Assembly (NCBI RefSeq): GCF_900105065.1
Contig: NZ_LT629749.1
Location: forward strand, 3,410,001 to 3,474,000
Direction of reading: 5' to 3'
Length of the DNA stretch: 64,000 bases
DNA from: Friedmanniella luteola
GTDB taxonomy: Bacteria > Actinomycetota > Actinomycetes > Propionibacteriales > Propionibacteriaceae
The notes under the pieces were generated by a model. That model saw only the letters and a list, made by a program, of their open reading frames with translations. It did not search any database and was not told the origin of the DNA. Made by a program: the position numbers and the translations under genes. Shown here piece by piece: positions 36,771 to 45,673 of this stretch; within the stretch, counting starts at the first letter, position 1; each line of letters opens with the position of its first letter.

Positions 36771-37556
36771 GTGACGATCGCCTTGAGCACGGCAGCTGCG
36801 CGGTGGAGACCGCCGTCCGACATCGCCCGCGGCGAGGGCAGGGCTTCGCTCGTGGTGGCTCTCCTCGCGCTGGTCGCACTCGTCCTCGCCGCTGCTGACG
36901 TGTCCGGTCCCGTGCGGGCGGTCGTCGTCGCCGCGGCCCTGCTGAGCGCCCCAGGACTGGCCCTGCTGCCCTGGGTCGGCGCCGTCGACGGATGGGTCCG
37001 GGCGGCCACCGCGGTGTCCCTGAGCCTCGCCGTCGAGACGCTCGTGGCGCTGGCGATGATCTGGACCAGGACGTGGCACCCCGTCGTGGCCGGTTGCACG
37101 GTCCTCGCCCTCAGCGCCGGCGTCATCCTCGTCCGAGAGCTGCGGTCGGCCGCAGGGGCTCCCCCGGCGTCGAGGGTCCGACCCGCCGGCGCGGTCGAGA
37201 CGACAGCCCCCGACGCCGCACCCCTGGTCGAGCGGCCCTGGGCGGTCGTGCTCGACGACGGCCGGGTGGTCGAGGTGACCGACTCGCTGCTCATCGGCCG
37301 TGACCCCGACGGTCGTGCGGGCCGGGTTCTGGGCATCGGCGACGACACCCGGACGGTCTCGCGCTCGCACCTGCGGTTCGAGCTCGACGCTGCCCACCTC
37401 TACGTCGTCGACCTCGGGTCGGCGAACGGCACCAGCGTGACCGGACCGGATGGCGCACCTCGGCGCTGTTCGCCCGATCTGCGGACCCCGGTCGACGTCG
37501 ACGACATCGTCTCCTTCGGCCGCCACTGGGTCAGAGTCACCCGGGGGCAGCGATGA
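36771..37556 (+). CDS. membrane-anchored FHA domain protein
   Basis: A 261-residue protein. Three or four N-terminal hydrophobic segments (residues 25-125) are followed by a Pro/Ala linker and an FHA domain (about 155-258) with LLIGRDPDG, VSRSHLRFEL and LGSANGTSV, the phosphothreonine-binding residues. It probably recruits a Thr-phosphorylated partner to the membrane. It overlaps the large membrane protein gene by 4 bases (ATGA), so a Ser/Thr kinase may control polysaccharide assembly through it. GTG 36771 has an ACAGGA ribosome site directly upstream. Confidence 0.88.
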   Translation: MTIALSTAAARWRPPSDIARGEGRASLVVALLALVALVLAAADVSGPVRAVVVAAALLSAPGLALLPWVGAVDGWVRAATAVSLSLAVETLVALAMIWTRTWHPVVAGCTVLALSAGVILVRELRSAAGAPPASRVRPAGAVETTAPDAAPLVERPWAVVLDDGRVVEVTDSLLIGRDPDGRAGRVLGIGDDTRTVSRSHLRFELDAAHLYVVDLGSANGTSVTGPDGAPRRCSPDLRTPVDVDDIVSFGRHWVRVTRGQR

Positions 37557-39415
37557 CCGCCGCAACCCGTCCCACCGAGGCGCAACCGCCGGTCCGGGCC
37601 ACGTCGACGCCCCCCGGAGGTCGCCCCGGCTGGACCGCAGACGTCGTCCTCGGTGTTCTCCTGGTGGTCGCTGCCGGGCTCTGGCTGGTGGCGCTGCGCC
37701 AGACTCGAACCGGCAACCTCGACCAGTGGGGTCTCCTCGCCGCCTTCCCGGTCGCCTGGTTCGTCGCGCTCGTCCTGGCGCTGGGCAGCGTGGTGACCGG
37801 CCTGCTCAGCCGGCGACCGCTGCGCGACGGCTGGATGGCCGCCCATCTCGCCCTCGTCGTGCTCATCCTCTACGGCACGGCGGCCCTGATCGAGGACGCG
37901 CCGCGGCTGCCCTGGGTCTACAAGCACATCGCCGTCACGCGCTACCTCGAGGCGAACGGTTCGGTCAACCCCGCGATCGACATCTACCAGCGCTGGCCGG
38001 GCTTCTTCGCCCTCACAGCCCAGCTGGGCGAGATGATGGGACTGCAGGACCCGGTCGACTGGGCCGGCCTGGCCGAACCCGGGTTCGCCCTGGTCGACGC
38101 ACTGCTGGTGCTCACCCTCACCCGCGCCCTCTCCCGCGACCGACGCTGGTGCTGGACGGCGACCACCCTCTTCTGCACCACCAACTGGGTGGCGCAGAAC
38201 TACTTCGCGCCCCAGGCCCTGGGTTACACCCTCTACCTCTTCATCGGCCTGATGGTCATCACGACGATGAGCCGCCCGCCCGGGCGGCTGGGCCTGTGGC
38301 TGGAGCGCACGGTCGGCAGAGTGCTGCGTGCGCGGCCGGCGGTCGACGGAGCTCCGGACGACCGTCTGGGAGTCGCCCTGGGGTCCCCGGCGCTGGTGCA
38401 CCGTGCCTGGGTCGTGGTCGCCGTGCTCGGCGCCTTCACCGCCGTGGTGGCCAGCCACCAGCTGACGCCCTACCTCATCCTGCTGGCGCTGGGCCCGCTG
38501 TTCGTGCTGGGCTACCTGCGACCGGTCCTCCTCGTGGTCGGGATGGGCGTCATCACGCTCGCCTACCTGGTGCCCAACTTGGACTACGTGCAGTCCCACT
38601 TCGGACTCTTCAGCGGCTTCGACCCCGTCGCCAACGCGGTGTACTCGGCCGTCGACCGCTCCACCCTGCTGCCCGGCGCGGTCTGGCAGGCGCGAGGGAC
38701 CCAGCTGATCTCCGCCGTCGTCTACCTCACCGCGCTGGTCGGCCTCGTGCGCCGCGTCCGCTGGGGCGGCGTCCGCTCCGCCCTGGTCGTGGCCTGGCTG
38801 ATGGTGGCCCCTGTCCTGGTGCTGGCGGGCCAGTCCTACGGCGGCGAGGGTCGCCTGCGCGTCTACCTGTTCTCGCTCCCCTGGTGCGCGATGGCCGCTG
38901 CCTGGGCGTTCTGGCCCACCGAGCGGGCCCCGCGTCTGCCGACCCGCGTCGTGCTGCCGACCCTCGTGGGGGTGCTCACCGCTCTGTTCGTGCTCAGCTA
39001 CTTCCAGCCCGAGGCTGACTACCGGGTGCCCCGGTCCGACGTCGTCGCAGCGCAGTGGATCGACGGCCAGGTGCGCCGCGGCGACGTCGTCCTCACGACC
39101 TCGCCGGCCTTCCCGCTGCTGGTCGGTCCCCGCTACGACAACCTCAGCCTCGACGGCTCACTCGGGGACTACAAGCGCTACTTCCCCCAGCCCCTCGAGG
39201 AGCAGGACCTGCGGCGGATCGCGGCCGACCTGTCCGACCCCGGCGAGCCGTACCGGCTCTTCGTGGTGTTCTCCGACAACCAGTACCGCTACGACACCGA
39301 GCACGGCACCTACGCTCCCGGCGAGCTGGCTGCGCTGGAGGCCCGGATCGGCGCCGAGGCCCAGGACCGGCAGGTCTACGACTCCGGTGCCGTGCGGATC
39401 TACGAGCTGCGCTGA
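37553..39415 (+). CDS. large polytopic membrane protein (GT-C or polymerase-like)
   Basis: A 620-residue protein with about 12 or more membrane helices and a roughly 120-residue C-terminal soluble part (RVPRSDVVAAQWIDGQVRRGDVVLTTSPAF...). After the second helix pair comes a loop with DQWGLLAAFP. A later segment, YKHIAVTRYLEANGSVNPAIDIYQRWPGFFALTA, resembles the acceptor-facing loops of GT-C glycosyltransferases or Wzy-type polymerases. I cannot decide between the two. It is the only polymerase candidate in the locus and is coupled to the FHA gene by an ATGA overlap. Confidence 0.7.
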   Translation: MTAATRPTEAQPPVRATSTPPGGRPGWTADVVLGVLLVVAAGLWLVALRQTRTGNLDQWGLLAAFPVAWFVALVLALGSVVTGLLSRRPLRDGWMAAHLALVVLILYGTAALIEDAPRLPWVYKHIAVTRYLEANGSVNPAIDIYQRWPGFFALTAQLGEMMGLQDPVDWAGLAEPGFALVDALLVLTLTRALSRDRRWCWTATTLFCTTNWVAQNYFAPQALGYTLYLFIGLMVITTMSRPPGRLGLWLERTVGRVLRARPAVDGAPDDRLGVALGSPALVHRAWVVVAVLGAFTAVVASHQLTPYLILLALGPLFVLGYLRPVLLVVGMGVITLAYLVPNLDYVQSHFGLFSGFDPVANAVYSAVDRSTLLPGAVWQARGTQLISAVVYLTALVGLVRRVRWGGVRSALVVAWLMVAPVLVLAGQSYGGEGRLRVYLFSLPWCAMAAAWAFWPTERAPRLPTRVVLPTLVGVLTALFVLSYFQPEADYRVPRSDVVAAQWIDGQVRRGDVVLTTSPAFPLLVGPRYDNLSLDGSLGDYKRYFPQPLEEQDLRRIAADLSDPGEPYRLFVVFSDNQYRYDTEHGTYAPGELAALEARIGAEAQDRQVYDSGAVRIYELR

Positions 39416-39422
39416 CCAGACC

Positions 39423-40190
39423 TCACTCCGGTGACCACGCCGCCACCCAGTCGACCTGGACGTGGCCCCGGGCCGAGTCGTCCGGGCCGGACTCGGCGGT
39501 CTCGACCTGCAGGACCCAGTGCATGGAGGTGCTCGGCACCCCGGCGGTCTTGGTGCCGAGGACGACGCCGTCGAGCTCGAACGTGAGGCTGGACGGCAGC
39601 CATTCGACGGTCGCGACGTGCCAGCCGCTGTCCGCGACGGCGACGCCGCTGTCGAAGCCCGCACTGGTGCCGGGCGTGTCGGCCCCGTCGCCCGTGCGGT
39701 AGAGGTTGGCCACGATCTCCGCGTCGGAGTCCAGCGAGTGCGCCTCCGGGAAGTCGATCTCGCCCTCGCCCCAGCGGTCCGTGTCGGGCCACAGCAAGAA
39801 GGCGAGCTTGTAGCCCGGGACGGCGTCGCTGCGGAACCTGACCGAGTACCGGCCGTAGGTCTGGCCCCAGCCGCTCCCGGGCACGGTGACGACGACCGCG
39901 GCGACGTGGTGGACCCCCTCGGACGTGTGGAGGTCCCAGTCGAGGGACCCGTCCTGGACCGACAGCACCTCGGCCGGGTCGTAGCGACCATGGCCGAAGG
40001 TGTCGGCGAAGCCGTCGTAGGCCGAGAACCCCGGGCTGTAGGGCGAGCTCGAGAACCCACCGAGGGGCACCTCGGCGTCGAAGTCCTCCGCGACCACTTG
40101 ACGCCAGCCCGGGAGGTCGTCCACCGGCAAGCTCGTCCTCGGGTCGATGTAGCGGGGCAGGAGCACCATGACCACCAGCAGCCCGACCAC
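39423..40190 (-). CDS. membrane-anchored GH16 glycanase (start uncertain)
   Basis: A GH16 enzyme with GWRQVVAEDFD at the domain start, YGRYSVRFRSDAVPGYKLAFLLWPDTDRWGEG and catalytic EIDFPE (E144, D146, E149 counted from GTG 40190). It lacks the accessory domain of the other two. The full membrane anchor appears to be RRWTWLAAAVVGLLVVMVLL, which begins upstream of GTG 40190, yet no ATG, GTG or TTG exists in this frame between 40190 and 40370. GGGGGG followed six bases later by ATC (near 40250) may mark a non-standard start. It converges with the large membrane protein, 7 bases away. Confidence 0.8.
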   Translation of the reverse strand: MVGLLVVMVLLPRYIDPRTSLPVDDLPGWRQVVAEDFDAEVPLGGFSSSPYSPGFSAYDGFADTFGHGRYDPAEVLSVQDGSLDWDLHTSEGVHHVAAVVVTVPGSGWGQTYGRYSVRFRSDAVPGYKLAFLLWPDTDRWGEGEIDFPEAHSLDSDAEIVANLYRTGDGADTPGTSAGFDSGVAVADSGWHVATVEWLPSSLTFELDGVVLGTKTAGVPSTSMHWVLQVETAESGPDDSARGHVQVDWVAAWSPE

Positions 40191-40412
40191 CGCGGCCGCC
40201 AGCCAGGTCCATCGCCGGTTGACGACGGTGTCGGCCGAGCGCGCGATCGTGTGCCCCCCGAGGATGGACGACGCGGTTCCCCCGCGCCGGCACCCAGGAT
40301 AGTGGCTCTCCCGAGGCTCCCGGGGCGTCGTCGCCCTGATCGGGGCCGCGCGGGGAACACCCGCGCTAGCATGAGCGCGTTCCGGGGGCCGAGCGGACCG
40401 ACGAGGTGGTGG

Positions 40413-40997
40413 ATGAGGAACCCGCAGACCGGCACGGCCCGGGAGCTGCGTCGATGGGTCTTCCAGGACTGGGAGGTCAACGACGGCTACCGCGACTCCC
40501 AGCTGATCCTCGCCTGGTTCAGGCTCGCCCAGTGGTCTCACCGACGCTGGGGCGCCACCGGGCGCCGGCTCAACGTGGTGTACCGGCTGGTGACCTCGCT
40601 CGTCTGCAGCGTCGAGCTGCCCGCCGAGCTGGAAGTGGGACCTCGGCTGCGTGTCTTCCACCCCCACAGCATCGTGCTCAACCCGGGGGTGCGGCTCGGA
40701 GCCGACTGCGTGCTGCGCCAGAACGTGACCATCGGCAACGTCGTCCGGCGTGACGGCAGCGAGAAGGGCGTCGCCAGTGCCGGCGACGGCGTCGAGTTCG
40801 GCGCCGGTGCCGTCGTGGTCGGCGCCCTGCACGTCGGGGACCGGGCCCGGGTGGGGGCTCTCGCCCTCGTCCTCGCTGACGTGCCGGCCGGCGGCGTGGT
40901 CGTGGGCAACCCGGCTCGTCTGGTCCGGGTCGACGAGGACCACGCGCGAGGCACCGGGCCGTCCACCACGCCGGCCTCGCGCCAAGCCGACTCGTGA
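40413..40997 (+). CDS. hexapeptide-repeat O-acetyltransferase (serine acetyltransferase/WcaB-like)
   Basis: A 194-residue acyltransferase. The N-terminal helix region (VFQDWEVNDGYRDSQLILAWFRLAQW) is followed by a left-handed beta-helix with the catalytic-His segment (VFHPHSIVLNPGVRLGADCVLRQNVTIGN) and VVVGNPARLVR. It resembles WcaB-type polysaccharide acetyltransferases, which add acetyl groups to sugars of the repeat unit. ATG 40413 has GAGGTGG directly upstream; ATG 40371 is possible. Its stop overlaps the GTG of the GT4 gene. Confidence 0.85.
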   Translation: MRNPQTGTARELRRWVFQDWEVNDGYRDSQLILAWFRLAQWSHRRWGATGRRLNVVYRLVTSLVCSVELPAELEVGPRLRVFHPHSIVLNPGVRLGADCVLRQNVTIGNVVRRDGSEKGVASAGDGVEFGAGAVVVGALHVGDRARVGALALVLADVPAGGVVVGNPARLVRVDEDHARGTGPSTTPASRQADS

Positions 40998-42163
40998 GGG
41001 CCGAGGATCCCATCGCGGGCGTCGGCGACCGCCACGGGACGGCCGCGGGCCCGCCGCTGCACGTGGTCGCCCACGCCAGGAGCCTGGATCCGTTGGGCGG
41101 GGTGGAGATCTGCACGCTCGAGGACAGCCGCGCGCTCAGCGCCCGCGGCCACCGGGTCGACCTGGCCTTCAGCGAGGAGGGCAGCCTGCGTCCCGCCTAC
41201 GAGTCCCTCGGCAGCGAGCTGGCCGGTCCCTACGCGTTCGACTTCTCCCCTCGCCACGCGGTGCGGGACCTGGCGGGCTTCCGGCGGTCCGCCCGTTGGG
41301 TGCGACAGCAGCGGCCGGACGTCGTGTGGCTGAACCGGGCCGAGCACCTGGTGTGGGCCCAGGTCGCCTCGCGCGCAGCCGGTGCGCCGGTCGTCGCCCA
41401 TCTGCACGGGCCACCGGTCTACCGCAGGATGAGGGTCGCAGGAGCCGGCGTCGCCCACTTCATCGCCGTGTCGGACTTCGTGCGCGACAGCTACATCGAG
41501 CGCGGGGTGGCCCCGGAACGCATCACACGCATCCACAACGCGGTCGACCCCCGGGTGTACCCGGCGGGAGGGATCACCGAGCAGGACCAGGCTCGCCGAC
41601 AGCTCGGCCTGGAGCCCGGGGTGCCCGTCGTGCTGTCCTACGGGCAGATGACCACGAGCAAGGGCCTGCTCACGCTGCTGGCCTCGTGGCACGAGGTCCT
41701 CACCGCGGAGCCAGCAGCGGTCCTGGTGCTCGTCGACGCCAGCTCCGGCCGCCCGGATGCAGCGGTCGAGGCGGAGCTCCGACGACTGCCGGTCTCGTCC
41801 TACCGGCGCTTCCCGATCACCGACCACGTGGTCCCCTTCCTCCACGCCAGCGACGTCGTGGCTTTCCCCAGCTGGCTGCCCGAGGCGTTCGGCCGGGTGG
41901 TGCTCGAAGGGCTGAGCACCGGACGACCCGTGGTCGCGTCGGACGTCGGCGCCGTCGGAGAGCTCCTCACCGGGCCGATGGCGCACCTCCTGGTCCCACC
42001 GCGCGACGCCGAGGCGCTCGCCGCAACCCTCGTGTCGACGCTGGGCTGGCGGGCGCGCGACCCCGACCTGCAGGACCGTTGCGTGCGGTGGGTGGCGGAG
42101 CGCTTCCCGGCGGAGGCCCACGTCGACGCCCTCGAGGGGGTCCTGCAGCAGTACCGCCGCTAG
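40994..42163 (+). CDS. GT4 glycosyltransferase
   Basis: A 389-residue GT-B fold enzyme. The N-terminal domain shows LGGVEICTLEDSRALSARGHRV and a HLHGPPVYRRM acceptor loop; the donor domain shows VVLSYGQMTTSKG and the EX7E motif in PEAFGRVVLEG. It is a retaining transferase that likely adds a hexose from a nucleotide sugar on the cytoplasmic face. GTG start overlapping the acetyltransferase stop (GTGA). Its end overlaps the convergent acyltransferase gene by 4 bases. Confidence 0.9.
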   Translation: MRAEDPIAGVGDRHGTAAGPPLHVVAHARSLDPLGGVEICTLEDSRALSARGHRVDLAFSEEGSLRPAYESLGSELAGPYAFDFSPRHAVRDLAGFRRSARWVRQQRPDVVWLNRAEHLVWAQVASRAAGAPVVAHLHGPPVYRRMRVAGAGVAHFIAVSDFVRDSYIERGVAPERITRIHNAVDPRVYPAGGITEQDQARRQLGLEPGVPVVLSYGQMTTSKGLLTLLASWHEVLTAEPAAVLVLVDASSGRPDAAVEAELRRLPVSSYRRFPITDHVVPFLHASDVVAFPSWLPEAFGRVVLEGLSTGRPVVASDVGAVGELLTGPMAHLLVPPRDAEALAATLVSTLGWRARDPDLQDRCVRWVAERFPAEAHVDALEGVLQQYRR

Positions 42164-42717
42164 GCCCGGGGCGGGGCCTGTGCGGGCACGAGCTCGCGGA
42201 TCCGACGCGCGGGGACCCCGGCGTACACCCCGCCGGAGCGGCACCGGCCCGTCACCACCGCCCCGGCGGCGATCACCACGTCGTCCTCGACGACCGCCCC
42301 CGGCAGGATCATCGCCCGCGCACCGACCCACACCCGGTCGCCGATGGTGACCCCACGACCCGTGGCCTCGATCGACCACCGCCCGTCGGTGCCGAGCTCG
42401 TGGTGGCTGGTCACCACCATGACCTCCATCCCGAACGCGCAGCCGCTGCCGATCACGACCGGTCCGACGGCCTCGATGAACACGCGCTGGTTGAAGTAGA
42501 CGTCGGGGCCCACGCGGAGGTTGGCGGGACGGCCGGCGAACCGGAAACCGAACCCGGGCGGGGACTCCACCGGAGCGCCGGCACGGCGGTAGATCAGCTT
42601 CCGGACCGTCGGCGGGAGGTAGATCGACCCCCCCAGGACGGTGAGGAGGAGGTGGGAGCCCGCGATGCGGGCGTCCTGACGGAGGTGACCCGCCAGCTCC
42701 GCCAACCGGTCGGCCAT
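42160..42717 (-). CDS. LbetaH acyltransferase (maltose/galactoside acetyltransferase-like)
   Basis: A 185-residue acyltransferase with left-handed beta-helix repeats. Visible are NLRVGPDVYFNQRVFIEAVGPVVIGSGCAFGMEV, the catalytic histidine region VVTSHHELG, and VWVGARAMILPGAVVEDDVVIAAGAVVTGRC, ending GVPARRIRELV. Probably acetylates a sugar of the repeat unit. It is the last gene of a six-gene minus-strand operon; its ATG overlaps the stop of the preceding GT2 gene. Confidence 0.9.
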   Translation of the reverse strand: MADRLAELAGHLRQDARIAGSHLLLTVLGGSIYLPPTVRKLIYRRAGAPVESPPGFGFRFAGRPANLRVGPDVYFNQRVFIEAVGPVVIGSGCAFGMEVMVVTSHHELGTDGRWSIEATGRGVTIGDRVWVGARAMILPGAVVEDDVVIAAGAVVTGRCRSGGVYAGVPARRIRELVPAQAPPRA

Positions 42718-44114
42718 CAGCGCCTGGTCCCAGCGGCCCCGAGCGCACTCGACCTCTCCGCCTCCGCCACCTCAGGGTGCTCGGCGGACCAGCGCGTCGC
42801 CGACCGCCGGCTCCGGACGTAGGCCGAGGGCCCCAGTGGCATCCCCTGCAGCTCGCGGAGCACCAGCTCCTTCGGGTAGAGATCCGGGCCCCCGGCGGCC
42901 TCCTCGGCGCCGGCGCGCCGACCGCTCAGCCGGGCGAGCGTCTGGCTCCCCATCCGACGGAGGGCCAGGGGCAGCTGACCGCCCAGAGCCAGGAGATGGC
43001 GCGGGTCGTGGAGGACGAGCGACGTCAGCATCGCGGTGAACCCGAGCCCGTTGCCGCGCAGCTGGTGCACCAGCTCGTCGTACTCGCGCCGGTGCTTGTG
43101 GTGCACCACGGCCGCCGGCTCGTACCCGATCGAGCCTCCGTCCCAGAGGACGTCGATCAAGGTGGCGAGGTCCTCGCCCCCGCGCGCCTGGGTCCCGGTC
43201 CCGAGGGCGAGGTCGAACCCGCCGAGGCGTTGCAGCGTCGATCTGCGGAAGGCCATGTTGGCGCCCGCGCCGTAGGCGCCGACGCCGTAGATGGCGAAGG
43301 TGCGCACCTCGTGGCCGGTGACGTCACGCACGACGACCCGGCTCCGACCCAGGGGACGACGGGTGGCCGTCAGAGTCAGCGGGGCGAAGGTCCGCTCGCC
43401 GCTGAAGCCCCCGTAGTACCGCTCGAAGAAGATCTGCGCCGGGGTCTCCAGCTCGGCGGGCAGGATCAGTCCCGTCACGGCCTCCAGCTCCGGCTGGCGC
43501 ACGAAGCGCTCGCCCAGCGCCCGCAGCCACCGGCGGTCGACGTGGACGTCGTCGTCGGTGAACACCACGATCTCGCCCGTGGCGGCCGCGATGCCGGCGT
43601 TGCGGGCAGCCGAGATCCCGGGCCGCAGTGCTCGGACGGACCGCACCCCCTCCCGCCCGGCGAGCAGACCCGGCAGAGGGTCGTCGGCCGGCAGCTCGCG
43701 CCGGTTGTCGACGAGGATGATCTCGAAGTCGTGGTACTCGAGGCTCCCGAACCCGTCGAGGCAGGTGCGCAGCTCATCCGTGCGGGCGATGATCGAGGGG
43801 ACGACGACGGAGATCCGCGGCAGAGCCGACTCGTCGACGCCGCCGGGCAGCAGGCCGAGCGCGCCGACCGACTCCGCCATCGGTCGGAGCTGCTCAGCGA
43901 CGGCCTCGGGACCCTCGCTGAGGTCCACCTCGACGATGAGCTGCGGGACACCGGCCCTCCGCCCGACCACCCAGACCTGGGTGACGTCTCCCTCCACCCG
44001 GAGATCGGGCAGCGGGCCTTCAAGATCGACCATCTCGATGCGGATGGGTCCAGGTCCAGCAGTGGCCGCCACAGCAGCACCTTCCTCCGGTTGAGTTCGT
44101 GGATCGGTGGTCAT
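42717..44114 (-). CDS. GT2 glycosyltransferase with extra N-terminal domain
   Basis: A 465-residue GT2 with the same architecture as the enzyme at 33988. An N-terminal domain of about 110 residues (DVTQVWVVGRRAGVPQLIVEVDLSEG...VAEQLRPMAESVG) is followed by the GT-A core (ISVVVPSIIARTDELRTCL; VFTDDDVHVD; GGEDLATL). The C-terminal part contains KHRREYDELVHQLRGNGLGF and hydrophobic segments. ATG 44114 lies 2 bases after the flippase stop. It likely builds the repeat unit on the lipid carrier. Confidence 0.88.
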   Translation of the reverse strand: MTTDPRTQPEEGAAVAATAGPGPIRIEMVDLEGPLPDLRVEGDVTQVWVVGRRAGVPQLIVEVDLSEGPEAVAEQLRPMAESVGALGLLPGGVDESALPRISVVVPSIIARTDELRTCLDGFGSLEYHDFEIILVDNRRELPADDPLPGLLAGREGVRSVRALRPGISAARNAGIAAATGEIVVFTDDDVHVDRRWLRALGERFVRQPELEAVTGLILPAELETPAQIFFERYYGGFSGERTFAPLTLTATRRPLGRSRVVVRDVTGHEVRTFAIYGVGAYGAGANMAFRRSTLQRLGGFDLALGTGTQARGGEDLATLIDVLWDGGSIGYEPAAVVHHKHRREYDELVHQLRGNGLGFTAMLTSLVLHDPRHLLALGGQLPLALRRMGSQTLARLSGRRAGAEEAAGGPDLYPKELVLRELQGMPLGPSAYVRSRRSATRWSAEHPEVAEAERSSALGAAGTRR

Positions 44115-44116
44115 CG

Positions 44117-45673
44117 TCAGCCCTCCGTCGGCCGGCCGGACGGCAGGGCGTCGGCGGTCGAGGACTCCGCTCCGGGGGCTGATGCGATCTCCGGCGGCGG
44201 GTTGCGGGCGATCCGGAGCCGGTGCAGCAGCCACGGCACGCACGCCAGGCCGAGCACCATGCGGGCGATGATCCAGCCCGACGTCTGCGGCAGCTGCGTG
44301 GTCACCGCCGCGAACAGGCAGCAGCCCAGGATGGCCAGCGCCATCCGGCCGGACGTGCGGGGCCAGCGCGGGGACCGCGGCAGGCACCGCGCCTGGAGCA
44401 GCGCGGTCAGGCCGAAGGCGAGCACCGTCGCCGCGGCCGAGCCCTCGATGCCGAAGCGCGGGACGAGCAGCAGGTTCAGACCGATGTTGACGACGGCGGC
44501 GATGCAGGCGACGGCCGCGATCGACCTGCCGCGACGCAGGGTGATCAGCTCGCGGCCGCTGGCCCCGCTGGCGGCGACCGGGAACGCCGACACCGCGACC
44601 AGGAAGACGACCAGCGTCAGGGTCTCGGGGGCGAAGCTGGCCGGGGCGAACACGCGGAGCGCGAGCGGGGCGCCGAGGCTGATCCCGAGGACCAGCGGCA
44701 GCAGCAGGCGGTAGAGCTCGTTCCGGGCGGTCTCGGCCAGGGCCAGCCGCTCCTCCCGGTCACGGATGGCCGCGAAGCGGGGCGTCCAGGCCTGGCTGAC
44801 GAACACCATGAGCAGCACCACGACGTAGCCGACCGTGTACGCGACCTGGTACCTGCCGACCTCGGCGGGCCCGAGCAACCGCTGGATCACGATCCGGTCG
44901 CCCGCGTTGAGGACGAAGGCCGCGATCGCCCCCACCGCCAGGGGGGCTCCGAGCGTGAGCGCCCGCCGGGCCAACCGGAGGTCGAGCAGTCCGCGCGGGC
45001 GAGGGCGGGTGATCACGATGCCGATCGCCATGGCGGCGAACTGGCTGGCCACCCCGCCCCAGGCGTAGGTCGTGGCGTCCCGGCTGACCAGCACCAGGAG
45101 GAGGACGCCGACCAGCTGTCCACCGATGGCGGAGATGGCGCTGACGACGGTGAAGACCTTGAGCCGGTCCTCCGACAGCAGCATGGAGAGCATGACCTGG
45201 ACCGCGGCACCCGGGCCGGTCCAGAGGAACGTCGCGACCAGCAACGAGGAGGACGACGTGAACCCGAACGCCTCGCTCCACAGGGGGGACGTGAGCGCGG
45301 TGACCAGGACGACGGCGGTGGTGAGGGCGAAGCTGATGGCGATCAGGGACCGGGCGGACCGGCTGTCGCCGTCCTCGGCCCGTTGGATCACCAGCGCCTG
45401 GTCCAGCCCCAGCACGCACAGCACGCTCAGCAGCTGGTAGAGCGCGATCGCCGAGGCCAGGCGGCCGAACTCCTCCGGCCCGATCAGGTGGGCCAGCACG
45501 GGCGAGACGATGGTCGCCGCCAACGTCTGGAACGAGAAGACGACGACGTAGAGCAGACCACGGCCGAAGAGGCCCGACTGCCGGTTGGACCCCTCCGTGA
45601 GCCCTATCTCAGCCGCAGCCGGGTTGGGCGGCAGACCGGCCCCCGCCTCGGCGCTCGAGTCCGGGACCGTCAT
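44117..45673 (-). CDS. polysaccharide flippase (Wzx/MOP superfamily)
   Basis: A 518-residue membrane protein with about 12 to 14 helices, typical of oligosaccharide translocases. The first helix pair (YVVVFSFQTLAATIVSPVLAHLIGPEEFGRLASAIALYQLL) matches the family opening, and the middle carries GDRIVIQRLLGPAEVGRYQVAYTVG. It should move the lipid-linked repeat unit across the membrane. Its presence implies a Wzx/Wzy-type pathway, though a chain-length regulator is not in the window. ATG 45673 overlaps the end of the GT14-like gene by 4 bases. Confidence 0.9.
   Translation of the reverse strand: MTVPDSSAEAGAGLPPNPAAAEIGLTEGSNRQSGLFGRGLLYVVVFSFQTLAATIVSPVLAHLIGPEEFGRLASAIALYQLLSVLCVLGLDQALVIQRAEDGDSRSARSLIAISFALTTAVVLVTALTSPLWSEAFGFTSSSSLLVATFLWTGPGAAVQVMLSMLLSEDRLKVFTVVSAISAIGGQLVGVLLLVLVSRDATTYAWGGVASQFAAMAIGIVITRPRPRGLLDLRLARRALTLGAPLAVGAIAAFVLNAGDRIVIQRLLGPAEVGRYQVAYTVGYVVVLLMVFVSQAWTPRFAAIRDREERLALAETARNELYRLLLPLVLGISLGAPLALRVFAPASFAPETLTLVVFLVAVSAFPVAASGASGRELITLRRGRSIAAVACIAAVVNIGLNLLLVPRFGIEGSAAATVLAFGLTALLQARCLPRSPRWPRTSGRMALAILGCCLFAAVTTQLPQTSGWIIARMVLGLACVPWLLHRLRIARNPPPEIASAPGAESSTADALPSGRPTEG

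Noticed and set aside
35284-36879. Minus-strand extension of the GT2 frame across the GH16 gene
   Set aside because: It lies antisense to a clear GH16 gene and has shadow-type composition; GT2 similarity starts only near GTG 35283.
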